NCBI RefSeq assembly: GCF_030698125.1
Contig: NZ_JAUYNV010000019.1
Coordinates: 62,001-126,000 of the forward strand
DNA length: 64,000 nucleotides
Source of the DNA: Methyloversatilis sp.
Lineage (GTDB): Bacteria > Pseudomonadota > Gammaproteobacteria > Burkholderiales > Rhodocyclaceae
Reading direction: 5' to 3'
A program made the position numbers and the translations under genes. How positions within the stretch are numbered: the stretch's first letter is position 1; every line of letters begins with the position of its first letter. Positions 18,822-27,262 of this stretch are shown piece by piece. The notes under the pieces are model-generated. The model did no database searches and had not been told where the DNA came from. It saw only the letters and a list, made by a program, of their open reading frames with translations.

Positions 18822-20492
18822 CTACTGTAGCCGAGACAAGGTGTCGCCGACGAGGGAGGATGCCGCAGTGCGGCGGCTTGACAGCCACGCAGACAGATTC
18901 ATCAGCGCCCACACACGGTGAGTCACTGCATCGTCGCCTGCGATGAACCGATCGCGCCATCGAATGACCTCAGTCGCGTCCAGCGGCATGTGTGCGATGA
19001 CCGAGGGATCTCCCAGATGACGACGCAGCAGACGGTGGTCATTGCTGCGCAGCAATCCGGTCAGATCGATGTTGAAGCCACGCTTCGGTGTATTCCAGAT
19101 GGTTTCAGGTACGTGACGCGCGAGCAGGTCGCGCAGCAGTCGCTTCGGCCTGTCGGGGCGCCAGCACCAGTCCTCGGGCAGTGCCTGCAGCAGGTGCGTG
19201 ACATCGGGCGCGCCAAAGGGATGCTCGACACGCAGGCCCGTTGCGATGGAAGCCTGGTGGATGCGATCGTCCGGGGTTGCCGTTCCCTGCAGCACCGAAA
19301 GCCGCTTCAGGTGCGACGCGCCGCGCAGTGCGGCGTGCGCGGTATAGAAGCGCGTCAGGGAAAAGTCGGGCGAGCGGCCGGTCAGGCGGGTGATGTCATC
19401 CGCGGTAAAGCCGCTCCAGCGTATGAAAAGATCCTGCTGCACGTTGAATTCGAACAGTCGCGCATAGCCGGCTATTGCCGGCAGCCTGCCGAGCGCGCGC
19501 GCAATCGCGTGTCGCGAAGCCGGGGGAAGGTGAGCCACCCAGTCGTGTGCGATGCGCCGCCAGCGCGCCGGCATCATGCCGGGCAGCGCCTCGGCGCCGG
19601 TGCCGTCCAGCACGCGATCGGACTGCCGGGCGCAGGCTTCGAACAGCAGCCGCGTCGGCATGCCTGCGGGGTCGCAGTAGGGCTGCTCGGCTTGAGCATG
19701 TGCTCGTTCGAACACGGCTTCGAGCGCGTCGCCATCAGGTCGAAGTACGTGGTGTTCAAGGCCCAGATGACCTGCAATGGCTGCCGCCGTCGCCGATTCG
19801 TCGAGTGACGGTGTATCGAAGCCGACCGTGAACGCAGCGACGCGATGACCGGCTTTGCTCGCCAGAGCACAAAGCAGCGCCGAGTCGATGCCACCGCTGA
19901 GAAACGCCGCGGGTGCGACGCTGCCGGCGAGGCGGCGGTCTATCGCTGCTTGCAGGCGTCGCTCGACCTCATCGCACGCCGCATCGTAAGTGGCCGGGGG
20001 CGTGACCTCAGGTAATGCAGCACCGAGTTCGCGGTGTCCGCTCGCCGTGAATTCCAGAGTCTGGCCGGCTTCAAGCGCAAAAACGCCTTCGTAGAGGGTG
20101 TTGGGTGCAGCGATGTCGAGGAAGCGCAGGTATTCGTCCAGCCCGCGCTGCGAAAGCGTCGGGACAGCCCGCAGCCGGGTGAGCAGCGCATCGAGCCGGG
20201 TGGCGAAATGTATGCAACCCGATGCGTCCCGATGATGGAACAGCGACACCGCCCCTGCTGCATCACGCGCCAGAACCAGTGTGCGACGCAATCCATCAAT
20301 GGCGGCCAGCGCGTAGTGACCGTCGGCGTCCGTTGCCATTCCGGACCTGAGCGGATCGAGCATGCGGTCCGAGCAGAAAAGCGCGCCCGCGATCATCAGG
20401 TTCGGTAACGCACCGCCAAGCGACACCCAGCCCGTGGCCGGAGACAGCGAGCCGGTGCGCGGATCGAAACAGCCGTAGGCCCCGTCGTTCAT
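18822..20492 (-). CDS. Asparagine synthetase-like protein, strongly diverged
   Basis: A 556-aa protein whose middle matches the ATP-pyrophosphatase domain (APAAFLSGGIDSALLCALA, then FTVGFDTPSLDESATA). The second active-site block that normally reads GDGGDE is DGTGAEALPG here. The N-terminal half starts MNDGAYGCFDPRTG and has no Cys2 or other glutaminase motif that I can recognise. I chose ATG 20492 because it overlaps the upstream GT stop as ATGA; the ORF-track start at 20513 adds only seven residues. It is the most eroded of the three paralogues. It may have a new amine-transfer or adenylating role, or be a non-catalytic partner. Confidence 0.78.
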   Translation of the reverse strand: MNDGAYGCFDPRTGSLSPATGWVSLGGALPNLMIAGALFCSDRMLDPLRSGMATDADGHYALAAIDGLRRTLVLARDAAGAVSLFHHRDASGCIHFATRLDALLTRLRAVPTLSQRGLDEYLRFLDIAAPNTLYEGVFALEAGQTLEFTASGHRELGAALPEVTPPATYDAACDEVERRLQAAIDRRLAGSVAPAAFLSGGIDSALLCALASKAGHRVAAFTVGFDTPSLDESATAAAIAGHLGLEHHVLRPDGDALEAVFERAHAQAEQPYCDPAGMPTRLLFEACARQSDRVLDGTGAEALPGMMPARWRRIAHDWVAHLPPASRHAIARALGRLPAIAGYARLFEFNVQQDLFIRWSGFTADDITRLTGRSPDFSLTRFYTAHAALRGASHLKRLSVLQGTATPDDRIHQASIATGLRVEHPFGAPDVTHLLQALPEDWCWRPDRPKRLLRDLLARHVPETIWNTPKRGFNIDLTGLLRSNDHRLLRRHLGDPSVIAHMPLDATEVIRWRDRFIAGDDAVTHRVWALMNLSAWLSSRRTAASSLVGDTLSRLQ

Positions 20493-21337
20493 CGTGTGAC
20501 AGCCAGCCAGCAATGCTTCATGGCCCTCAGTGGATGCCCGCTGGTGAGCGCTTGCCGCGCCAGGGCACGGTGCTCACGCTGGCGCAGCGCGCGGATGCGG
20601 ACCGTGAGGTGACCAGCCGGCAGCGTTTTTGCCAGCCTCGTCAGCACACGGATGTAGGCGATCTGCATGCTGGGCGTGTCATGAGACAGGTTGGCGTCGT
20701 GCCGGCGCCGCAGCAGTGCCAGATCGGGGTGCCACAGCAGGGGGAAGCGCGCGGCAGCGCGCAACCACAGGTCGAGATCCTCTACGTGCTGCAGCGATTC
20801 ATCGAAACCGCCGAGTGCGTCGAATGCATGGCGTCTCATCACGACTGCGCCGGTGGTCACGAAACCCGCGTCGAGCAGCTTGTCGAGCGGAGCAGTCACA
20901 TACGCCGTATCTCCGAAGAAGTGTGCGTCGAGCCCGCTTTCTGCAAACAGGGTTTCGGGGCGCAGAACATATTTGCCGTCGATGTCGTCGAACTGGCGAC
21001 AGTCACCGAACACCATCGCTGCATCCGTCTTGTCATTCAGCAGCGAGACTCTGGAGGCAAGGCTGTTCGGTGGCCACAGGTCGTCCGCATCAAGAAAGGC
21101 GATGAATTCACCGCTACTGGCAGCGACGCCGGCATTGCGTGCTGCGGCCGGGCCGGGGGCGGGGCTGTCGATGACGCGAGCGCCGGCCGCGCGCGCCAGG
21201 TCCGCCGTATTGTCGGTGCAGTTGCTGGTGACAACGATGATGTCCGGCGGTGGCGAAAACGACTGCGCCTTCACGCTGGCGATCGCTTCAACAATCCATC
21301 GGGCAGCGTTGTGCGCCGGTATGACGACGCTGAGCAT
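20489..21337 (-). CDS. GT2-family glycosyltransferase
   Basis: A 282-aa GT-A enzyme. The start MLSVVIPAHNAARWIVEAI is the canonical family-2 N terminus. PGPAAARNAGVAASSGEFIA leads into the DxD-type metal site FLDADD. Further on, GGFDESLQHVEDLDLWLRAA supplies the ED acceptor-side acidic pair. The ORF track continues upstream to 21553 through unrelated sequence; ATG 21337 is 7 bases after the preceding stop and matches the family start. It overlaps the next gene as ATGA. It has no C-terminal membrane helices, so it is probably a soluble, membrane-associated transferase. Confidence 0.9.
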   Translation of the reverse strand: MLSVVIPAHNAARWIVEAIASVKAQSFSPPPDIIVVTSNCTDNTADLARAAGARVIDSPAPGPAAARNAGVAASSGEFIAFLDADDLWPPNSLASRVSLLNDKTDAAMVFGDCRQFDDIDGKYVLRPETLFAESGLDAHFFGDTAYVTAPLDKLLDAGFVTTGAVVMRRHAFDALGGFDESLQHVEDLDLWLRAAARFPLLWHPDLALLRRRHDANLSHDTPSMQIAYIRVLTRLAKTLPAGHLTVRIRALRQREHRALARQALTSGHPLRAMKHCWLAVTR

Positions 21338-21344
21338 GCGATCG

Positions 21345-22238
21345 TCAGACCTTGCGGCCACCCAGCATCGCCAGCGCCAGCGATACCAGCAGGCGACCGC
21401 GTGAAACCGGTGCAAGAGCGAACGCTTCGGCCAGATCGAACAATGCGGCCGCACGCTCCCCGTCGCGATAGCGCCATTTTGCGTAGTCGGCCAGTACGCC
21501 GGCCATCGCCATGCGCCAGAAGGCACCGCGATCGCGCGCCCCCAGCAGATCACGGTTCTTGGTCATCACATTCACGGCGCTGCTGCGCATCACTTCGCGG
21601 TTGCGGCTCATGCTGCCGGGTGAGCGAACGATGCAGGTCATCGCCTCGCGCACGCAGGCATAGCGGGTGACGGCGGCAAGCCTCATCCACATGTCGATGT
21701 CTTCCAGACTGCGCAGCGCGGTATCAAAGCCACCGATCTGATCGAACAGGCTACGTCGTGCCATCACGGCTGAACCGCTGCCGGCGACGGTCGCGTTTGT
21801 CACGAAGATGTTACGGAGGATTTCACCCTCGGCACCTGCGTCATCCCAGCGCTCAAGTGTCTTCCCTTCAGGAGAAACAATGAGCGCCGCAGTCGAGCAG
21901 AAACCGATGTTCGGGCAGGTCCTGACCAACTCCACCTGCGCGTCAAGCTTGGCGGGTAGCCACCAGTCGTCGGCGTCGAGAAACGCTATCCACTCTCCTC
22001 GCGCGGCAGCAATGCCTGCGTTGCGCGCGGCGGAGAGGCCGGCATTCTTCTGCGTCAGTACGTTGATGCGATCGCGGTAGCCAGAGAGGACTGCAGCGGT
22101 ATCGTCGGTCGATCCATCATTGATGACGATGACCTCGTAATCGTGCCAGGTTTGGCTGAGTACTGAGTCGATTGCCCGTGCCACGCACCATGCTGCGTTG
22201 TAGGCGGGGATGACGACGCTGATGTGAGGTGTGTTCAT
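21345..22238 (-). CDS. GT2-family glycosyltransferase
   Basis: A 297-aa GT-A enzyme beginning MNTPHISVVIPAYNAAWCVA. INDGSTDDTAAVL and LSAARNAGIAAARGEWIA precede the metal site FLDADDWW, and GGFDTALRSLEDIDMWMRLA supplies the later acidic pair. ATG 22238 overlaps the sulfotransferase stop as ATGA; the longer ORF-track start is unsupported. It resembles the neighbouring GT2 at 20489-21337 in layout (FLDADD, then GGFD with ED and WLRAA/WMRLA), so the pair may be old duplicates. The two are separated by 7 bases. Confidence 0.9.
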   Translation of the reverse strand: MNTPHISVVIPAYNAAWCVARAIDSVLSQTWHDYEVIVINDGSTDDTAAVLSGYRDRINVLTQKNAGLSAARNAGIAAARGEWIAFLDADDWWLPAKLDAQVELVRTCPNIGFCSTAALIVSPEGKTLERWDDAGAEGEILRNIFVTNATVAGSGSAVMARRSLFDQIGGFDTALRSLEDIDMWMRLAAVTRYACVREAMTCIVRSPGSMSRNREVMRSSAVNVMTKNRDLLGARDRGAFWRMAMAGVLADYAKWRYRDGERAAALFDLAEAFALAPVSRGRLLVSLALAMLGGRKV

Positions 22239-23197
22239 GCGCCAGTGTCGTAGCCGAGACGTTGTTGCATCGGCTCGATACGATCGAGAATGCGCTCGAC
22301 CAATTCCGGGTTTTGCTGCTTCCACTTCGCCTTCGCAGGCTTGCCCTTTACGATGCTGGTCGGGCGCTGATCCAGGGTGCGGCAGCGCTGCTCGATGTCC
22401 GATGTGAATGCGAGGTCAAGCCGCGCGTAGACGTCGCGGAACATGTCGACAGGGCGTTCGAACAGATCTTCGTAGCGCAGATGTATCCAGCGATCGGGAG
22501 GAAGCAGCGCCGCGGCATCGAGCGCGAGCTGGTTGGCGCTGATCCACTGAAAGGCGCATACCTCTTCAATCGGCGCCTGGTTGTAGGTTCGCCATCCGGG
22601 CGCGAGGAAGAAAGCCCAGTCGGTGTACTCGCCATGGTTGATCGCCACCGGCTCGGGGAAATCGCCGAGAAACTGCGAGAGGTGGAAATCACCATCGGTA
22701 CGGCCGAGACGCCAGCCGTCGATCATCGAACTGATATTGTCGCGTCCGTCACGCTGAATGAAAACGAACTTCGCTTCCGGAAACAGAGCATGCAGGTAGC
22801 CGACGCGCATGACGTTTATGCAGGTCTTGTCCAGGATTCGCCCGCCGCCCAACCGGCGATAGAAGAAGCGCAGTGCGGCATCGCGATGTTCTGGCCGGGC
22901 GTGTTCCGGGCCCGCTGCTTCGGAATGCCAGCCGTTGTTCAGCGGCCCGTACAGGTCATTCCAGAACTGCGGGATTTCGAAGCCGAGATTGACCAGTTCC
23001 GACGACGCGCCGATGGTTTCGAAGGTGACTGTGGTGCCCGAGCGCGAACAGCCGACCAGAAACACGGGCGGGCGCGGCGTCGGACGGGTAAGGTCCCAAT
23101 ACAGCCCGGCCATCTCGCGCTTCAGATGAACGAGGTTCTTTCGGACGATTTCAGGGTCCGTGACCTTGAGGAGCTTTGAAATGATTTTGCGGTTCAT
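22235..23197 (-). CDS. Sulfotransferase family protein
   Basis: A 320-aa PAPS-dependent sulfotransferase. The 5'-phosphosulfate loop is VFLVGCSRSGTTVTFETIG (residues about 45-63). The 3'-phosphate-binding region is KFVFIQRDGRDNISSMIDGW. LRYEDLFERPVDMFRDVYA near the C terminus is also typical. It should transfer sulfate from PAPS to a hydroxyl of a sugar in the exopolysaccharide or its lipid intermediate. No transmembrane anchor is visible. The ATG at 23197 follows the probable pseudogene by 51 bases. Its stop overlaps the next GT2 gene as ATGA, so sulfation and sugar addition are probably co-expressed. Confidence 0.88.
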   Translation of the reverse strand: MNRKIISKLLKVTDPEIVRKNLVHLKREMAGLYWDLTRPTPRPPVFLVGCSRSGTTVTFETIGASSELVNLGFEIPQFWNDLYGPLNNGWHSEAAGPEHARPEHRDAALRFFYRRLGGGRILDKTCINVMRVGYLHALFPEAKFVFIQRDGRDNISSMIDGWRLGRTDGDFHLSQFLGDFPEPVAINHGEYTDWAFFLAPGWRTYNQAPIEEVCAFQWISANQLALDAAALLPPDRWIHLRYEDLFERPVDMFRDVYARLDLAFTSDIEQRCRTLDQRPTSIVKGKPAKAKWKQQNPELVERILDRIEPMQQRLGYDTGA

Positions 23198-23248
23198 GTT
23201 CCTGTCCGGGCTATGGTCGCTGAGCCGGCGAGCTTTTCGATCGGTAGA

Positions 23249-23593
23249 TCACGATTTCCATCCTGATGCCCAAAGCCAATGAATCCATTCAGTGCCGGTC
23301 AGGATCCGACGATGAATCGGGTGACTGCCGGCCTTGAACAAAAGTCCCGAGAGCGGATCACCAGGTCTGCAGATCAATATCTGGATCTCGCCAGATGCGT
23401 AGTTCATCCGGGCGATCACTTCCATTGCTCGTGAATCAGCGGCCTCGGTACCCCTTCAGGAACTGCGCAGACGGCGCAAAGCGTCATGTCCGATGCGGGT
23501 CGTGATACGTATTTCCTTGAAAACGTTGATGCGGCGACGTTCGTCCACGACTGGGTCGGCGAAACAAGCACGAGCGCATGGGGATCGATTCAT
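23249..23593 (-). pseudogene. Probable decayed gene with one in-frame TGA
   Basis: The space between the DUF6492-like gene and the sulfotransferase is not empty. An ATG at 23593 overlaps the upstream stop as ATGA, the joining style used throughout this operon. It opens 45 codons (MNRSPCARACFADPVVDERR onward) ending at TGA 23456-23458. The same frame continues past that stop for 68 more codons (including MEVIARMNYASGEIQILICR) to TGA 23249-23251, just before the next gene. A single nonsense codon in an otherwise open, properly positioned frame suggests a broken gene of at least 114 codons. GC at third positions looks lower than in neighbours. I do not recognise the product. A genuine 45-aa gene is the alternative. 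Confidence 0.45.
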
Positions 23594-24531
23594 GGATGCC
23601 CGAGTATCTTTTCGAGGGCCTGCGTGTACTCGTCGGCGGGTACTTTCAACGCAGACTGCACAACGACACAGACCTTTGATGGATCTTCGGTCAGCACCGA
23701 TTGAGGGTCCGCGAAGAAACGTGCGTACGAATGGGTGTCCCACAGCATGTGATTGAAACTTCGTTCATGGATGACGAGGTCGGACGGCTTCAATGTCTCT
23801 TCGACGAAAACGCCGTAGATCGAATATTCGGACATGGTTTCTTCGGCCAGCAGCACGTCCTGCCAGGGTTTGTCATGGAGCTGTTCCAGATGGCGGCCCA
23901 GTTCGTGCAGCCACTCCGCTTGCAGGATGGCCGGGCAGGACATGTAGTGGTGCTCGGTGCTTCCTTCGGGCAGACGCAGCAACTTGCGTGCGCCGGCGAT
24001 GTGCTTGCGGTGTCTGCCCGATTCCGTCGTCGGCGTGATGCGCACCAGCACCCGCCCTCGATCCGCCAGCAGATCGGCATCGTCGAATGACCGGAAGAAG
24101 AACAGGTCAGAATCAAGCACAAGGATGGGCCCGCGTTCCTGCAGGCTTTTTGCGTTCAGTTTTGCAATCTGCTGAATGATCCAGCCGCCTTTGCCTGCAT
24201 GCTTCGCGAAGCGCCACGCCTGACCAGGCGCGTAGCGGTCGACCAGACTGTAGAGGGCTGTCGGAAAGAAACGACGGTCGACAAGGCTCTGTTGCGACAC
24301 CAGCGTGCAGTCGTCATCGCGCAACGCAGTTCGGAACAGGGCCAGATCGGATTCCGGAACGGCCACCACATGTTGGGCGGAGCCACGATAGAACTTGCGC
24401 ATGCTGCGACGAAGCAGCACCAGCCGGTCGATATCGTTGCGGTAGGACGGCGTGAAGAAGAGCAGCGACGAGTCGGATGCGTGCGGTCCCGGGCGCTTCG
24501 GGGCGATTTCCTTTTTCATGCTGGTCATCAT
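23590..24531 (-). CDS. DUF6492-like putative glycosyltransferase
   Basis: A 313-aa cytoplasmic protein. After a polar start, LLFFTPSYRNDIDRLVLLRR resembles the opening strand of the DUF6492 family, and GPILVLDSDLFFFRSFDD contains a DxD that would bind metal and nucleotide sugar in a GT-A fold. WIIQQIAKLNAK and HHYMSCPAILQAEWLHELG are further conserved-looking stretches. It likely transfers a sugar in the same pathway, but biochemical function for this family is not established. The ATG overlaps the preceding GT2 stop as ATGA, and its own stop overlaps the ATG of the probable pseudogene in the same way. Confidence 0.72.
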   Translation of the reverse strand: MMTSMKKEIAPKRPGPHASDSSLLFFTPSYRNDIDRLVLLRRSMRKFYRGSAQHVVAVPESDLALFRTALRDDDCTLVSQQSLVDRRFFPTALYSLVDRYAPGQAWRFAKHAGKGGWIIQQIAKLNAKSLQERGPILVLDSDLFFFRSFDDADLLADRGRVLVRITPTTESGRHRKHIAGARKLLRLPEGSTEHHYMSCPAILQAEWLHELGRHLEQLHDKPWQDVLLAEETMSEYSIYGVFVEETLKPSDLVIHERSFNHMLWDTHSYARFFADPQSVLTEDPSKVCVVVQSALKVPADEYTQALEKILGHP

Positions 24532-25463
24532 CCGAATTGCGCCCGCATTTCGCCTGCTGTGGCTGCCAGTCTCATCAGCCAGTAGAAGCGACGGTCACGG
24601 TTCGTGCTGAATGCCGCATGCAATGTATAGGTAACGCCTTTGCGCAGCAGCGACGGCACCATGCGAATCCCTTCGGCTCCGCCATGTATCAGGATGGATG
24701 AATACGAGCGCAGGAAGCATTTCCGCATCATGTATCGGGTGGTCATCCGCTCCGGTTCCAGCAGATGGCGCTGCCGCAGGCCAGGTACATAGAGCAGGCG
24801 ACATCCGTCCTGCAGGGCGCGCCGGATGTAGTCGATGTCCTCGCCGCCCATCAGGTTGTGTCCGGTCGGACCCAGCTCAGCAGAAAAGCGGCCCGTGCGT
24901 TCGATGACATCGCGCCGGATGATGATGTTTCCGCCGCTCGGTATCTTCATTTCCCCGGTGATTTCCGTCTCCGTCTCGCCGAAGTCGTATTCGGGGAAAG
25001 GGCGCACCGGAATCCTGTACTCGTCGCGCCGGTGCACCCAGGAAGGTTCGGACCCGTCCCACGCAGGCAGCATCCAGCCGCAGTACATGCCGTAGTCGAG
25101 ATTTCGCCGGATCAACGCCGACAGCGCGTGAAAGTAGTCCGGTGCGACCACCTGATCGTCATCGATGAAGCACACGTGCCGGGCAAGCGGCGTTGCGAGT
25201 GCCGAGTTGAGTGCATGCGACTTCCCGGCCACCGGCTCTTCGAGAACACGTAGCCCGAGTGAGTGAGGCGCCCACTGCGCCTCGATATCGTGCAGTTCGC
25301 GCAGGGTGCTTTCGTTGCAGGCGTTCGCGACGATCAGAAGATCCACGGTCAGGTCGTCCGGAGGGGGGGCGACACGCAGCGCGTCAAGCGCCTGCCGCAG
25401 CAGCGACATCCGGTTATGCGTACAGATGACGACCGTTACGTCGCAAGCAGGTCGCGTTTCCAT
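24528..25463 (-). CDS. GT2-family glycosyltransferase
   Basis: A 311-aa GT-A enzyme starting METRPACDVTVVICTHNRMS. EEPVAGKSHALNSALATPLA precedes the metal-site segment CFIDDDQVVAPDY. IPSGGNIIIRRDVIERTG and NLMGGEDIDYIRRA complete the acceptor side, with the GED acidic pair. The ORF-track start at 25526 adds an unlikely N terminus; ATG 25463 lies one base after the preceding stop. It overlaps the next gene as ATGA. The C-terminal region (ILIHGGAEGIRMVPSLLRKG) may pack on the membrane. It resembles the adjacent GT2 upstream in overall plan. Confidence 0.9.
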   Translation of the reverse strand: METRPACDVTVVICTHNRMSLLRQALDALRVAPPPDDLTVDLLIVANACNESTLRELHDIEAQWAPHSLGLRVLEEPVAGKSHALNSALATPLARHVCFIDDDQVVAPDYFHALSALIRRNLDYGMYCGWMLPAWDGSEPSWVHRRDEYRIPVRPFPEYDFGETETEITGEMKIPSGGNIIIRRDVIERTGRFSAELGPTGHNLMGGEDIDYIRRALQDGCRLLYVPGLRQRHLLEPERMTTRYMMRKCFLRSYSSILIHGGAEGIRMVPSLLRKGVTYTLHAAFSTNRDRRFYWLMRLAATAGEMRAQFG

Positions 25464-25464
25464 G

Positions 25465-26388
25465 TCAGCGGCCTGCATCGCGTGGGCGGATCCAGCCCGA
25501 CAGCGTACCGATGAAGTAAGCCACATTCATTTCCTTGCGCAGGCTGGTGTCACGTCCTTGCGACAGCGCCTGACGCATGGCCACGGAAAACGCACGCCAC
25601 AATTGACCGTAGATATAGATTGGCGGCCAGCGCGATTCCGTCCGGCGGCTGCGCGTGCCGTCGACACGCCCCTGCTTGTAGTGCAGGTCAAGAAAGTAGC
25701 CACGATTCAGCTTTACTGCCTGGATGCGGTGATGAATGACGGCATCGGGCGTCCACCACACGCCGAATCCTGCTGCCAGGAGCCGGCGGTAGAAGTCGAC
25801 TTCTTCGCCGCCGGTGTTGTCGCCGCCTTTGCGTCCGAGCATCGAATCGAATCCGCCGACTTTTTCGCACACGGTCTTTCTGAACCCGAAGTTGCCGCCA
25901 TAGAAAGACGTATCGGGAGATGTCAGTGGCACGATCGAGTCCGATCTGTTCAATTCGCCCAGAAAACCCAGCAGTTCGTCGCTCAGCCAGGGCGGCCGAG
26001 AGTCCTCGAACAGCACCTTGATGCGGCCGCCGAAGGCATCAGGTGCATGGGCATCGATCAATCGTTCAAAAGCACAGAGCCAGTCCGGATCAGCGGTTTC
26101 GTCATCGTCCATGAAGATGATGTATTCGCCTTGCGCTTCGGCAATTGCGCGGTTGCGCGCGTTCGACAGTCCGAGCTTGTCCTCGCGGACGATGCGCGCA
26201 CTGAATCCCGGAGGCCAGCGGTGCGCGGCAAGAAGCCGAGGCGTGTCGTCGCGGCAGCCGTTGTCGATGACCAGAAACTCGATCGGAGCCTGCGGCAACC
26301 GTATCGACGCAAGCTCTGCAAGCGTCCATTCAAGACGGTCTGCATGGTTGTGCGTACACAATGCAACGGAGTAGCGGGGCTGGGTCAT
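25465..26388 (-). CDS. GT2-family glycosyltransferase
   Basis: A 307-aa GT-A enzyme beginning MTQPRYSVALCTHNHADRLE. EDKLGLSNARNRAIAEAQGE leads to the metal site IIFMDDDETADPDWL. FYGGNFGFRKTVCEKVGGFD and NTGGEEVDFYRRLLAAGFGV provide the family's acceptor-side elements with the GEE acidic pair. ATG 26388 is 13 bases from the deacetylase stop; the longer ORF-track start overlaps that gene. Like its downstream neighbour it uses a DDD rather than DAD metal motif, marking these two as a separate GT2 subgroup from the three FLDADD enzymes in the cluster. Confidence 0.9.
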   Translation of the reverse strand: MTQPRYSVALCTHNHADRLEWTLAELASIRLPQAPIEFLVIDNGCRDDTPRLLAAHRWPPGFSARIVREDKLGLSNARNRAIAEAQGEYIIFMDDDETADPDWLCAFERLIDAHAPDAFGGRIKVLFEDSRPPWLSDELLGFLGELNRSDSIVPLTSPDTSFYGGNFGFRKTVCEKVGGFDSMLGRKGGDNTGGEEVDFYRRLLAAGFGVWWTPDAVIHHRIQAVKLNRGYFLDLHYKQGRVDGTRSRRTESRWPPIYIYGQLWRAFSVAMRQALSQGRDTSLRKEMNVAYFIGTLSGWIRPRDAGR

Positions 26389-26401
26389 GTCGCGCGGCCC
26401 C

Positions 26402-27211
26402 TTATCGGCTCGCGCCAGGCAGGCGTCGGGTGATTTGCCGGAAGTAATAGCGCACCGCATTGCCCAGCGTGCCATCGTTGCTGCCGAGCCTGACCTTTCG
26501 CAGCAGCATCGCAGGCGTGTCGGTACCGAACACGTCGAGGCGGCGGATGCGCAGGCGGTTCACGTCGCTGCGGTTGAATCCGGGCTGTGTCGAAAACGCA
26601 GCCCTGTAGCCGGCAGCGCGCGTTGCAGCCTCGACCCGCTCGTCCAGATGGCCGAACGGGTAGGCGATGTAATCCACATCATGACCGAGCAGGTTCTGCA
26701 GCACGCGCCGCGATCCGGCCAGCTGGTCAGCCAGGGCATCATCGTCCAGCGTCGGCAGGCTGGCGTGGCTACGCGTGTGCGAATGGAAGCTGAACCCGGC
26801 CGCGCTCATCGTGCGGATATCGTTTGCGTCGAGCAGGGGGTGGGTCTGGCCTGAAGGGTTGGATGTGCGTGTCCATTCGTCCCGGCTTCCGATGAGATCG
26901 CTGACCAGGAAGACGGTCGCCGGCCAGCCATGTTGCTGCAGCACCGGCATGGCGTGATCCATGACGCCCTTGAAGCCGTCGTCGAACGTCAGCAGGAATG
27001 AACCCTCCGGCAGTGTGAGGTCGCCCTCAAGCCACTTGACCATGTCATCTATTGTGACTGCACGGTAGCCTGCATCGGCCAGTGCCTGCATGTGGGCGCG
27101 GAAGTCTTCCGGGCGGATTCCGTAGCGTGCTTCCCATGCGTTGCTCGTGTCGCCAACGCGGTGGTACATCAGTACGGGGACGCGTTCTGCGGTCTGCTTC
27201 CGTGCTGTCAC
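26402..27211 (-). CDS. Polysaccharide deacetylase (NodB homology domain)
   Basis: A 269-aa carbohydrate esterase family 4-type protein. VPVLMYHRVGD is the first conserved strand, SFLLTFDDGFKGVMDHAMPV contains the catalytic base Asp and metal Asp, and FSFHSHTRSHASLPTLDDDA supplies the metal histidines. YIAYPFGHLDERV is a later motif. The ORF track starts at a TTG (27238), but GTG 27211 has AAAGGA six bases upstream and gives a better start. There is no signal peptide, so it may deacetylate a lipid-linked intermediate inside the cell. It is the second clear deacetylase here, in addition to the DUF3473 enzyme at 1.5 kb. Confidence 0.9.
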   Translation of the reverse strand: MTARKQTAERVPVLMYHRVGDTSNAWEARYGIRPEDFRAHMQALADAGYRAVTIDDMVKWLEGDLTLPEGSFLLTFDDGFKGVMDHAMPVLQQHGWPATVFLVSDLIGSRDEWTRTSNPSGQTHPLLDANDIRTMSAAGFSFHSHTRSHASLPTLDDDALADQLAGSRRVLQNLLGHDVDYIAYPFGHLDERVEAATRAAGYRAAFSTQPGFNRSDVNRLRIRRLDVFGTDTPAMLLRKVRLGSNDGTLGNAVRYYFRQITRRLPGASR

Positions 27212-27262
27212 GGCGGTTCCTTTGTGCGTTCCATCCAAGCGGCGCCAAGGTCAGGCCGAGCC

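Noticed and set aside
23456-23458. Possible selenocysteine TGA in the broken gene
   Set aside because: No SECIS-like hairpin or Cys-containing homologue is known to me for this product; a nonsense mutation or a short ORF is simpler.
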